DNA from: Planctomycetota bacterium
GTDB lineage: Bacteria > Planctomycetota > UBA8742 > UBA2392
Direction of reading: 5' to 3'
Assembly: GCA_019636195.1 (NCBI GenBank)
Contig: JAHBYA010000005.1
Coordinates: 64,174 to 128,173, forward strand
DNA: 64,000 nucleotides
Made by a program: the position numbers and the translations under genes. Under the pieces are notes generated by a model, which saw only the letters and a program-made list of their open reading frames with translations, made no database searches and was not told the DNA's origin. Shown one piece after another: positions 26,316-34,753 of the stretch (positions are counted from its first letter, which is position 1; each line of letters starts with the position of its first letter).

Positions 26316-26705
26316 TCAGGCTGCTGCCGCCACGATCTTTTCAATGAACGCATCTGTTTCCACAGCCGGAGCCTCAAGCGCCGCGTTGTTGAACATGCGC
26401 ATCATTGAGCTGGGGCGGACAGTCTGCACTACGGTCTTGCCGCCGCTGCTGGTGACCGCAATCCGGCACGGCAGGCACGGCGCCACACGCTGGTCGGTTG
26501 AAAGAAAGCGCCTGGCGTAGTTCGGTTCGCAAATTTCAACGACCGTGGCTTCTTCGGCGTACTCGACGCCCTTGTTGGCCATGATCTGGCGCAGGTTCAG
26601 CACGCCAAGCACGCCGAAGCCATTGGCCTTGGCGGCTTCCTGCACCTTGGCAACGGCCTGCTCCACGCTGAGTTTGCTGTCGGTCCTGATGAAGTCGTTT
26701 GACAT
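26316..26705 (-). CDS. DUF302 family protein
   Basis: A 129-residue protein of the DUF302 family: DSKLSVEQAVAKVQEAAKANGFGVL, then the NLRQIMANKGV segment, EICEPNYARRFLS and the PCRIAV strand, as in the family. Function unknown; members are sometimes linked to redox or sulfur metabolism. The Cys pair in APCLPCRI is conserved in the group. Start is ATG 26705 behind GGGAGA (spacing about 6). It is the last gene of a minus-strand pair with the interrupted dppA. Confidence 0.87.
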   Translation of the reverse strand: MSNDFIRTDSKLSVEQAVAKVQEAAKANGFGVLGVLNLRQIMANKGVEYAEEATVVEICEPNYARRFLSTDQRVAPCLPCRIAVTSSGGKTVVQTVRPSSMMRMFNNAALEAPAVETDAFIEKIVAAAA

Positions 26706-26719
26706 GCTGTCTCCCTGGG

Positions 26720-27580
26720 CTATTTGAGCCACGCTGGTTCTTCGTCCTGTGCCCTTGCCACAGCCTTCCAGGCCTTGCCTGCGGCTTCCATGGTTGTGCC
26801 TGCTGTTGCCGCAATCGTGCGCTCGTCGGTGCGCACGACGCCCGCGACCTCGGCTGCCTTGGCCGCCATCTCGCGGCGGTGAAACTCGACGCTGATCGTG
26901 CATGGCAGCTTCGGCTTGTGCGGCTTGAGCTTGCCGGCCTTGAAGCGTCTCAGGGCTTCCGCCGCGCCCTCTTCCAGCAGTTTGCGTGTGCGCTAGGGCG
27001 GCAGGCACAGCGCGGCGTTGAAGCCGTAGCTCTGCTTGAGGCCCACAAACACAAAGCCCTCAGGAATGGTCGCATTGGCTTCGGCTTCCAGCTCGTTCGC
27101 GCCCGACACCAGCGCCACCGGCACGTCCCAGTGGCCGATGATGGCGGCGTTGAGCGCCGCCTCGCCGACGATCTCGCCGTTGACGCGAATGTTCGTCACC
27201 GCTGCGCCGCTCCAGGTATGCGCCAGCAAGCCACCCGGCGTGCCCGCCCGTGAGTGATAGCCCGTGAAAAACGCCACGCCGCAGCCGCGCTCAACGCCTT
27301 GCACCATGCACAGCGGCTTGTTGTCAGGGTGGCACGGGCCGACGAGCAATTGGGCGGCCTCGTGCAGTTCTTCGATCAGTATGTTGCGCATCACGCCGTG
27401 GCCGTCGCCGACAATGAACTCGGCGGCGGGCTCAACGCGCAACGCGCCTGTGATGACGGCGTTGATGTCGGCGGTCATCAGGTGCCGCGCGCGTTCATAG
27501 GTGCGGCCTTCGGGCACAAGCTGGTCGCGGTGCGCGACGCCGGTAACGCCTTCCATGTCAGCGGAAATGAAGATTTTCAT
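26720..27580 (-). pseudogene. dppA: M55 D-aminopeptidase (DppA family), interrupted by an in-frame TAG
   Basis: The reading frame from ATG 27580 to TAG 26720-26722 encodes a complete DppA-family protein (about 285 residues; typical members have about 274). The one exception is an in-frame TAG at 26993-26995 (codon 196). N-terminal metal residues are D8 and E10 in SADMEGVTG. After the stop the same frame continues with RTRKLLEEGAAEALRR and KLPCTISVEFHRREM, the family C-terminus. The stop replaces what is probably Glu (GAG to TAG) after CLPP. It could be a recent nonsense mutation, a sequencing error or recoding. A GAGG sequence precedes ATG 27580. Confidence 0.85.
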
Positions 27581-27629
27581 GGCGACCTCTTTCAACGTAC
27601 GATGGTCCCACTATCCAACCGGAGCCGCC

Positions 27630-29648
27630 ATGAACAAGCTTTTGCTTGCAATGCTCTGCTGCGGTGTCGTCCCCGCCCAGGAAGTACCTGAGTTTGCCGA
27701 CGATGACGCTCTGGCCGAGATTGTGGATGTCCGCAGGGTCGCCGACTCACGCCCCGGCGAACAGTTTGTTCTTAGCCCTTCCGGGTGGTGTGTGGCGTTC
27801 GATCGCTGGAGTGAAAAGGCCATCCTGTGGCAGCTCGGCAAGGAGGGCCAGGCCGTGATCGAGTACAAATCGATTGTTGAAGCCCAGATCACGGATGCAG
27901 GCGACTGGGTCGCCTTGCGGTCAAGTGGCCAGGGCGTGGCGCTGTATCGTGTCACCGGTGGCAAGGCCGCACGAGTGTTGGAGTGTGCCGCCAGCGCGTG
28001 CGTTCTGGACGGGGGCGGCGCGCTGTTCGCAGTCAAGGAAAAGCATGGTTGGCAGGCGCACCGGTTGAGTGCCGGCAGGGCCGAGCCGCTGATTGACGAT
28101 TGGCCTGAGCCCCCGCAGAGCCTCGAACTCAGCGGCGTGCCGGGTGTGTTGTCGGCAGTCGTTGAAACAGGCACCCAGTACTGGCAACTGCATGATGAGC
28201 AGTGGCGGGTCGTTGCCCGCATCCCTTCAAACGGCTGGACAATGCACATGGCGCTGGATCGTGCCTTTCGTTTCGCATTGGTGTTTGACATGGATGCAGG
28301 GGGCGCCACGCTGGTCTGGCTCAAGGACGGCAAAGCCGACGGCAAGCCAGAGCCTTTGGCGCACGGAGGCCTGTGCGCCCTCGCCGGCGATGAACTCTTT
28401 ATGTGCGGCAACGGCAAACTGTCGGCGTTCCGGGTGAACGTTGAACGCCGCTCGGTCACGCGACAGGCGGCCATAAACCTGTCGTTTCGAGTGACGGCGC
28501 TTGCTCACATGGAAGGTAATGCCGCGTTGCTGGGCTCGACGGGTTTCTGGACATGGTCCGGGCGCAACGCCGATGTGACGGTAAAGGTTGGCGGCGACGC
28601 AGTGCGCTGGGTAGCGGAGGCTGAGCCGTTCACTCTGGCTGTGTTTCCCCAAGTTGAATGGTCCACGACCTTTCGCGCGGCGCGGCATGATGCCTCGCAC
28701 ATCGACCTGACGGTAACTGCCCGCAACGCGGGCAAGTCGGCACAGGCGCGGCTGGTCGCGGACCTTGAGTGTTATGGCGCAGCAGGCGGGCCCGCGCGCG
28801 TGTATTTGGGTGCGGTGGATCCCGGCGAGTCGGTGGTGCGTCGCGTGAAACTGCGCCTGGCAGAAAAGGGCGCCGCGGTTGGCAAGGTGCGGCTGACGCC
28901 GCGGCAGCTTGGCACTCGGGCCTGGGGTGCCCACGAGTGGGCGTACCTGCCCATGATCACTCGAAATGCCGACGAGTTTGATGTGCTTGCGCGCAAGATC
29001 CACGATGAGGCGCTGAGTGTGTTGAGTGACATCACAGGCCGAAAGATCGAGGCAAGGCTTGAGCTCATGCCGCCGGGATTCCTCGGCTTCGTGGCCGGCA
29101 CCGATGCAAAGGGCAATCCTCGCGTCGGCTACATGAACGCCTGGAAACTCACCGATGAAGCCAAGGCAGGCATGATGGTGCTGATGCACAGTGACGACAT
29201 AGACAACGCAATGCGCAACATGGAGGCCCTGACCTGGAGCTACCTGTGCCATGAAGCGGTGCACATCGCCAGGCGAAACAACGTGGCGATGTGGCATGAA
29301 GAATACATTGCCAACATGATCCAGCCGTGGCTGCTGCGCCGCGTGATGGAGAGGTTGAAGGCGCCGTACTCGGCGCGGGACATCGAGCGGCTGCTGGAGC
29401 GCATTGCCACCAGCTACCGGGCGACGCTAGACACCGAGTTTGTGCAGGCGGTTGATGCATACGCGGCGCGCGACGGCGATGCGGGCAAGGATCCTTTCCA
29501 GTACGGCGTCTGGGATCTGTTTGAGCGCGACACCGGCGCGTACATTTACTTCAGCGCGCGCATCAACGCGCACAGCATGGCGCAGGAAACCACGTTGGAA
29601 AGACTCTGCGCGAAGTACCTGACAAAGGCGGGCAAGCAGGAAGACTAG
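27630..29648 (+). CDS. Secreted HExxH metallopeptidase-like protein
   Basis: A 672-residue exported protein with signal peptide 1-19. The first 330 residues show a WD/propeller-like pattern (repeated strands ending in W or F, such as VAFDRWSEKAILWQL). Residues about 350-440 look beta-sandwich-like, and 470-672 form a helical domain. There HEAVH (541-545) followed by WHEEYIAN about 14 residues later gives a gluzincin-type HExxH...E site. By motif it is a zinc protease. Start is ATG 27630, 5 nt after GGAG. It is transcribed divergently from dppA. Confidence 0.75.
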   Translation: MNKLLLAMLCCGVVPAQEVPEFADDDALAEIVDVRRVADSRPGEQFVLSPSGWCVAFDRWSEKAILWQLGKEGQAVIEYKSIVEAQITDAGDWVALRSSGQGVALYRVTGGKAARVLECAASACVLDGGGALFAVKEKHGWQAHRLSAGRAEPLIDDWPEPPQSLELSGVPGVLSAVVETGTQYWQLHDEQWRVVARIPSNGWTMHMALDRAFRFALVFDMDAGGATLVWLKDGKADGKPEPLAHGGLCALAGDELFMCGNGKLSAFRVNVERRSVTRQAAINLSFRVTALAHMEGNAALLGSTGFWTWSGRNADVTVKVGGDAVRWVAEAEPFTLAVFPQVEWSTTFRAARHDASHIDLTVTARNAGKSAQARLVADLECYGAAGGPARVYLGAVDPGESVVRRVKLRLAEKGAAVGKVRLTPRQLGTRAWGAHEWAYLPMITRNADEFDVLARKIHDEALSVLSDITGRKIEARLELMPPGFLGFVAGTDAKGNPRVGYMNAWKLTDEAKAGMMVLMHSDDIDNAMRNMEALTWSYLCHEAVHIARRNNVAMWHEEYIANMIQPWLLRRVMERLKAPYSARDIERLLERIATSYRATLDTEFVQAVDAYAARDGDAGKDPFQYGVWDLFERDTGAYIYFSARINAHSMAQETTLERLCAKYLTKAGKQED

Positions 29649-30052
29649 CGTGCTTCCAGCCAGCGCGGGGCGCCGGCTTTGACCCAGTCGATCAGGGTCT
29701 GGATTTCCTCGTCGCTGAGCGAGTCTTCAATGCTCGGGATGCCGTTTTCGTCAAAGGCGCGGGGCATCTTGCCCTCGACTGCTGTCATGTACACCAGCCG
29801 TGAGCGGCGCGGGCTGCCGGGCTCAACAAGCCCGTACTTGAGCAGCTTGTCGTAGTCCAGAATCCAGTCAACGACGCCGGTTTCGCCATACGCTTTCTTG
29901 CCCGGCTCGCCGTGGCAGCCCCAGCAGCGGCCGCGCAGAATCTCGTACGACTGCTGCGCCAACGGGTTTTCGGGCTCAGGCGCGGGCTTGTCAGCAGCGG
30001 CGCAAGCCGCAACGGCGCACAGCAACGCAAGCAGCAGGCACTTCAATCGCAT
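29645..30052 (-). CDS. Planctomycete-type cytochrome c lipoprotein (PSCyt1-like)
   Basis: A 135-residue c-type cytochrome with one haem motif, CWGCH (43-47), and a possible distal Met in EGKMPRAF. The signal has a lipobox-like VAAC (Cys17), so it may be membrane-tethered. The CxxCH-SLVY-MP pattern followed by SLSDEEIQTLIDWVKAGA is typical of planctomycete PSCyt1 domains, here without the usual PSD1 partner. The stop shares a CTAG with the stop of the convergent metallopeptidase gene. The start codon lies at the edge of a 20-bp palindrome. Confidence 0.9.
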   Translation of the reverse strand: MRLKCLLLALLCAVAACAAADKPAPEPENPLAQQSYEILRGRCWGCHGEPGKKAYGETGVVDWILDYDKLLKYGLVEPGSPRRSRLVYMTAVEGKMPRAFDENGIPSIEDSLSDEEIQTLIDWVKAGAPRWLEAR

Positions 30053-30070
30053 GCCCTACATGTAGGGCAT
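30051..30070. promoter_or_regulatory. Perfect 20-bp palindrome at the cytochrome start
   Basis: ATGCCCTACATGTAGGGCAT is its own reverse complement. It covers part of the start codon of the minus-strand cytochrome gene and could be an operator or a start-site hairpin. Confidence 0.6.
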
Positions 30071-30108
30071 TGCGGGCATCTTGTCGAGTGTTGCGTTTGG
30101 ACGGCTGT

Positions 30109-30600
30109 CCACAGATTACACGGATTTCACAGATGTTCCTGTTGGGCTTATCTCTGTGTAATCCGCGAATTCTGTGGATGGCTTTGAAATGCTTGCGCTG
30201 ATGGGGTTGGGTAAACAGGACTTTAGGACGTCAGGACAACCCTCGACAAGCGTTGTCGCCACGCAGAGAGCAGTCTTTGGCCTAATGTCCTAACGTCCTG
30301 TCTCTTTTGAACTGCCCTCCACAGATTACGCCGATTTCACAGATGTTCCTGTTGGGCTTGTCTCTGTGTAATCCGCGAGTTCTGTGGATGGCTTTGAAAT
30401 GCTTGCGCGGGTGGGGTTGGGTTAACAGGACATTAGGACGTTAGGACAACCCCTGACAAACAGGGTTGCTGTCAAGCAGACGGCAGCCTTTGTCCTAATG
30501 TCCTAACGTCCTGTTTCTCTTAAAATGCCGTCCACAGATTACACGGATTTCACAGATGAGCCTGCCGGGACTTTCTCTGTGTAATCTGCGCAATCTGTGG
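30109..30600. repeat. Tandem composite palindromic repeat, units A1-B1-A2-B2-A3
   Basis: Three A palindromes (30109-30177, 30319-30387, 30532-30600; period 210 and 213) start with CCACAGATTAC and end with ATTCTGTGG-like words. Between them lie B palindromes (30214-30301 and 30424-30513) with AACAGGACATTAGGACG and its inverted partner. The whole 550-base gap between cytochrome and cca is filled by them; I see no gene. Confidence 0.92.
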
Positions 30601-30622
30601 ATGGCAGTTCAACTTCGGTCGC

Positions 30623-31975
30623 CTACAAGCCCGCTTGGGACTTCACGAATGCAACTGCTTCATCGCGGGTGCTTACTCGGCCCTCGAGCATTTCGTCTTC
30701 CAGGGCGTGCAGCAGCTCTTTGAACTTCGGGCCCGGTTGCAGGCCCATGGCAATCAGGTCGCGCCCGTCAATCGGCACCTTGGGCCGCAGGGCGCGCTCA
30801 GCCCCCTGCCGCTCAAACTCGGCCAGCCTCTGCTTGACCAGGTGATACGTGCCCAGGCGGTTGGGCCCGGCCAGGCAGTCAATGCGGTGCAGCTCAAGGT
30901 CTTCGTCAAAGTGCGGCTTGCGCAGCAGGCGCTTGAGCGTGGCCGTTTTCATCTTCGGCACGTTGATGAATTTCAGGTGATCGTCGATCAGCGACTTCAC
31001 GCGCTCCATCACTTCGCCGGGGTAGCGCAGGCGCTGCATCACCTTAACCGCCATTTCGCCGCCCAGCTTGTCGTGTCCGTGAAACGTGATGCGCTCGCCC
31101 TCATGCCGCATTGTGGGCGGCTTGGCAATGTCATGAAACAGCACGCCCAAAGCCAGCGTCACCGTGGCGGGTTTAAACATCACATCCATCCCCAGCAGCG
31201 TGTGCGTAAACACGTCGCCTTCGGGGTGATGCTCGGGCGATTGCGGCGTGGCTTCCATGACCGCGACTTCGGGCAGAATTGCCTGCATCAGCCCGCTGCG
31301 CTGCATCAGGCGCAGGCCGCGCGCGGCGCCGACGTTGGTGATCATCTTGCTGAGCTCGTCACGAATGCGCTCGCCGCTGCACACCGCCACCTGCGGCGCC
31401 ATGTCGCACAGGGCGGCCCACGTCGCCGGTTCAATGTCAAAGCCTAAACCCGCGGCAAAGCGCACCGCGCGCAGCAGGCGCAGCTTGTCTTCTTCAAAGC
31501 GGGCTCGCGGCTCGCCGACGGCGCGAATGACGCCGCGCTTGAGGTCGGCTTGCCCGCCGTGATGGTCGATCACCTGCCCGGCCTCAGGGTCCAGAAACAT
31601 GGCGTTGATCGTGAAGTCGCGGCGGGCGGCGTCTTGGCGGGCATCCGTGAAGGTCACGGCGCTGGGGTGGCGGCCGTCAAGGTAGGGGCCGTCATGCCGG
31701 AACGTGGCGACTTCAACGGCAATGTTGTCGTCGTCGTCAAGCACGCGGATCACGCCGAAGGATTTGCCCACAGGCACCGTGCGCGCGAACAGGGCTTCCA
31801 CGGCGTCGGGCAACGCGCTGGTGGCGACGTCATAGTCCTTGGGCTCGCGGCCAAGCAGCAAATCGCGCACGCAGCCGCCGGCCAGCAACGCTTCATGGCC
31901 GGCACCGCGCAGGGCCGCAATCACGCGCCGGGCCAGTGTCGTGTAGCGGTTGTCGGGCAGGCTGATCACAGACAC
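30623..31975 (-). CDS. cca: CCA tRNA nucleotidyltransferase / poly(A)-polymerase family with HD domain
   Basis: A 450-residue nucleotidyltransferase that adds or repairs the 3' CCA of tRNA, or a poly(A) polymerase of the same family. The core has GGCVRD (33-38), the metal-binding DYD (47-49) and RRDFTINAMFLDP, then RFEEDKLRLLRAVRFA. The C-terminal half has an HD domain (HTLLGMDVM; LFHDIAKP). The start is unclear: GTG 31975, GTG 31969 and TTG 32005 are possible, and no SD is seen. The upstream side abuts palindromic repeat A4 (32007). tRNA genes here encode CCA, which makes repair or polyadenylation more likely. Confidence 0.88.
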   Translation of the reverse strand: MSVISLPDNRYTTLARRVIAALRGAGHEALLAGGCVRDLLLGREPKDYDVATSALPDAVEALFARTVPVGKSFGVIRVLDDDDNIAVEVATFRHDGPYLDGRHPSAVTFTDARQDAARRDFTINAMFLDPEAGQVIDHHGGQADLKRGVIRAVGEPRARFEEDKLRLLRAVRFAAGLGFDIEPATWAALCDMAPQVAVCSGERIRDELSKMITNVGAARGLRLMQRSGLMQAILPEVAVMEATPQSPEHHPEGDVFTHTLLGMDVMFKPATVTLALGVLFHDIAKPPTMRHEGERITFHGHDKLGGEMAVKVMQRLRYPGEVMERVKSLIDDHLKFINVPKMKTATLKRLLRKPHFDEDLELHRIDCLAGPNRLGTYHLVKQRLAEFERQGAERALRPKVPIDGRDLIAMGLQPGPKFKELLHALEDEMLEGRVSTRDEAVAFVKSQAGL

Positions 31976-32006
31976 AGTCAACCACAGGTTGCCTTTGAAC
32001 CGCAAT

Positions 32007-32200
32007 CCACAGATTGCGCCGATTTCACAGATGATCCTGCTGTGCTTGTCTCTGTGTAATCCGTGAAATCTGTGGCTGCCTTTGAACTGCTTGCGCGGAT
32101 GGGGTTGGGTGAACAGGACATCAGGACGTTAGGACAACCCCCGACAAGCGTTGTCGCCACTCAGAGAGCAGTCTTTGTCCTGATGTCCTAACGTCCCTGT
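32007..32200. repeat. Composite palindromic repeat A4-B4
   Basis: The A palindrome (32007-32075) and B palindrome (32112-32200) repeat the units found downstream of the cytochrome gene, on the other side of cca. Confidence 0.88.
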
Positions 32201-32220
32201 TTCCCTTGAACTGCGGCCGC

Positions 32221-32290
32221 GCGCAGAGGGCACAGAGTTCGCAGAGAACTGCAACGTAAAGTCTCTGCGGCCTCCGTGTTCTCTGCGCAG
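32221..32290. repeat. Palindromic repeat, CGCAGAGGGCACAGAG family
   Basis: GCGCAGAGGGCACAGAG faces CTCCGTGTTCTCTGCGCAG as imperfect inverted arms of about 25 bases. Confidence 0.75.
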
Positions 32291-32302
32291 GCTGGCAGTG
32301 CC

Positions 32303-32376
32303 ATGCCTCTCGCAAAGTTCGCCAAGTCCGCAGTTAACTGCTTTTGAATGGCGCACATGGCGACTTGGCGAGAGGC
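32303..32376. repeat. Palindromic repeat, CTCGCAAAGTTCGCC family
   Basis: CCTCTCGCAAAGTTCGCC and GGCGACTTGGCGAGAGG are imperfect inverted arms separated by about 36 bases. Confidence 0.72.
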
Positions 32377-32393
32377 TGCCTTTGAAGTGCAGG

Positions 32394-32462
32394 CCACAGA
32401 TTGCGCGGGTTCCACGGATGAACCTGCTGTGCTTGTCTTTGTGTAATCCGAGTAATCTGTGG
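32394..32462. repeat. Palindromic repeat A5
   Basis: A further A-type palindrome (CCACAGATTGCGCGG ... AATCTGTGG), directly before the cobalamin riboswitch. Confidence 0.85.
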
Positions 32463-32499
32463 ACGGCCTTGCGGGTCTCGGCGCGGCGCGTAATACTGC

Positions 32500-32668
32500 G
32501 GCTGCCACGGCATTGGGGATCGTTGATCCCCGGGAACACTGGTGAAAATCCAGGACGGCCCCGCCGCTGTGACCGGGAACGAAACCGCGAAAGCCATTGG
32601 CCCCAATCAAGGGCCGAGAAGGCGCGGAAGTAGGCTGAAAGCCCGGAAGTCAGAAGACCTGACGTGGC
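32500..32668 (+). promoter_or_regulatory. Cobalamin (B12) riboswitch
   Basis: The core GGTGAAAATCCAGGACGG followed by CCCCGCCGCTGTGA and a final AGTCAGAAGACCTGAC (32648-32663) match the cobalamin riboswitch consensus. It lies about 160 bases upstream of the surface protein at 32826, which it should repress when cobalamin is abundant. Exact boundaries are approximate. Confidence 0.92.
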
Positions 32669-32825
32669 GCCGCACAGCCACCCTCGCGGGAGGGGCAGGG
32701 CAGCCACGCCGGCATGCAAGTCGGCGCAGCCCGCATCCCGTGTGCCCAGTGGTTGTGGTTTGCCGGCGGCGAGGGCCGCGGCAGACGCGCAGCACGCGCC
32801 GTTTCGGGCTTACCGGAGATTTGCC

Positions 32826-34634
32826 ATGCGCTTTGTTCTCTCTTGCGCCCTGCTGCTTGCGGCGGGGCAACTGGCTGCGTTTTTTGCACAGCCGGCGGGC
32901 TTTTCGATCAACGAGTATCCGCAAGCCGGCGGCAGCGGCGGCATCACGTGGGACCCCGCGGGCAGCGATTTCTACGCCAGCAACAACGGCGGCATTCGGC
33001 GGTTCAACACTTCAAGCAACAGCTACGAAGCCACGGCGCTGTTTGCGGCGCCGGCCAGCATTCCGCCCGCGGCATACGCGTTTTTTGACAACATGGCGAT
33101 CGACCCCACCAACCCCGACGACTTTTACGTCAGCTACAGCGGCCACTTTTCGCGCATGCATAAACTCCTGCGCACCGGCCCCGACGCCGCGACACTGGTG
33201 ACTTCGGCTGATTACGACACCTCCGGCCTGCTGGTGTATCAACTGGCTTTCGTGCCGGACCTGCCGACCGTGCCAGCCGCGTTGCGCGGCCAACTGGTCT
33301 GCACCGGCGCTGCCGGCTTCGGCGCGCCCGCCAAAGTCTGGCTGATCAACAAAACCACGCTGGCGGCCACCGAGCTTGCGGATGTGGGCAGCACCGACGG
33401 CAGCGGGCCACTTGCAATTGACGACAGCGGCAACTTCTATACCGCACGGCCGCCGGTGTTTACTTCGTTCACCGGGGTTGAGCTGGTGCGCTTCCCGGCC
33501 ACTGCCCTTGCCGCCGCAATCGGCGGTGCACCGGTCGCCGCGACCCAGGCCACTGTGCTGCTGCCCGCCGGCGCGGCGGAGTGGAATGTTACTTCGCTGG
33601 CTGTGCGCAGCGAAAACGGCGGCACCTTCCTGTTCTACGGCACGCTGGAGCACGCCTCGATCAAGCGGCATTGTCTTGAGACGGGTGAGGTGCGCGAGTT
33701 CATTCGCGGATTCGGCGGCGTCAGCGAAGGCTATCAGCACTTTGCGCAAGGCGGGGCGCTGGCGTTTTCATCACGCAACGACGACTTCGCGCCCGCAAGC
33801 GGCGGCAGCACGCGACTTGCAGTGACATTCAGCGTGTTCACGCCCGGCTTCGGCAGTTATCGCAGCATCTTTGTCTTCGCGCCTGAGCCTGTAAACGTCG
33901 CCGTCGCCAGCCTGCACGTCACTTCGCAGCCTGCGGCAATCAGCAACGGCGTGCCGTTCTCGATCAAGCTTGAGGCCCGCAACAGCGGCGGCACGCCAAT
34001 CCTGAGCAATGTGGCTGTGGCGCTTACCGTCAACGGCAGCGGCGTGCTGGAGGGCTTCACGGTTGTTTCGCGGCCCGGCAATGCACTGCTGGTGGACGGG
34101 TTGGTCTATGCTGGCGCACCGCCCGAAACCATCACGCTGACCGCGCGGCTTTGCGGCGCGCCGGGCGTGTCCGTGACCACGGCCAGCATCAGCGTGGTTG
34201 CCCCGGCGGCAAACCTTGCGGCTGTGCCCCCCGCCGAGGTCAAGGCGCTGACGCTGTTCAGCCTCAGTGTGCAGGTGCGCGATGGAACCGGCGGCGTGAT
34301 CGTCGGCGGCCCCGACAGCCAGCGCGAAGTAACGCTCAGCCTTCAATCCGGCCCGCATGTGCTGCTGGGCGGTGGCACAGTGACGGCCAGCAACGGCGTG
34401 GCGACCTTCAGCAACCTTGTGGTGGGCGCAAGCGGCAGCTATGTGCTGCGCGTGTCGTCGCCCGGCCTGCCCGACTTCACCTTGCCGTTGACGGCCGGCA
34501 CCAGCCCCAAAGCCAAGTCGTCGGCCGGCGGCAACGGCACCTGCACGACCGGCGAAGTCGCCGACTGGCGCGGTCTTGCGGCACTGCTGGCTGTGCTGGT
34601 TGTTGCGCTGCGGTTGCGCCGGTCGCGGGTCTAG
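32826..34634 (+). CDS. Cobalamin-riboswitch-controlled surface protein with C-terminal anchor
   Basis: A 602-residue exported protein: signal peptide about 1-19 (ALLLAAGQLAAFFA). Residues 25-350 are propeller-like (GGITWDPAGSDFYASNNGG; NPDDFYVSYSG; LAIDDSGNFYTARP), as in NHL/SGL-type blades. Two Ig-like beta domains follow (about 360-455 and 460-555). The C-terminus has a Cys (GTCTTGE), a hydrophobic span and RLRRSRV, resembling GG-x-C-type sorting signals. The start is ATG 32826 with GGAG 7 nt before it. By regulation it should handle cobalamin or a B12-dependent process; no BtuB-like barrel is present. Function is inferred only from the riboswitch. Confidence 0.85.
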   Translation: MRFVLSCALLLAAGQLAAFFAQPAGFSINEYPQAGGSGGITWDPAGSDFYASNNGGIRRFNTSSNSYEATALFAAPASIPPAAYAFFDNMAIDPTNPDDFYVSYSGHFSRMHKLLRTGPDAATLVTSADYDTSGLLVYQLAFVPDLPTVPAALRGQLVCTGAAGFGAPAKVWLINKTTLAATELADVGSTDGSGPLAIDDSGNFYTARPPVFTSFTGVELVRFPATALAAAIGGAPVAATQATVLLPAGAAEWNVTSLAVRSENGGTFLFYGTLEHASIKRHCLETGEVREFIRGFGGVSEGYQHFAQGGALAFSSRNDDFAPASGGSTRLAVTFSVFTPGFGSYRSIFVFAPEPVNVAVASLHVTSQPAAISNGVPFSIKLEARNSGGTPILSNVAVALTVNGSGVLEGFTVVSRPGNALLVDGLVYAGAPPETITLTARLCGAPGVSVTTASISVVAPAANLAAVPPAEVKALTLFSLSVQVRDGTGGVIVGGPDSQREVTLSLQSGPHVLLGGGTVTASNGVATFSNLVVGASGSYVLRVSSPGLPDFTLPLTAGTSPKAKSSAGGNGTCTTGEVADWRGLAALLAVLVVALRLRRSRV

Positions 34635-34753
34635 TGTTGCGGCGGTAACGAAATGTGCTGCGGGCAGGTGCCTAAGTGCCTGCCCGCCCGCAATTTGGGC
34701 GCGCCCTGTCAGTTGGAACTGTTTTTGCGTACTCTTGTGGCGGAGGAGGCGAC

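Noticed and set aside
30109..30600. CRISPR array
   Set aside because: Repeat units are 210 bases apart and palindromic in two types; spacers of CRISPR size are absent.
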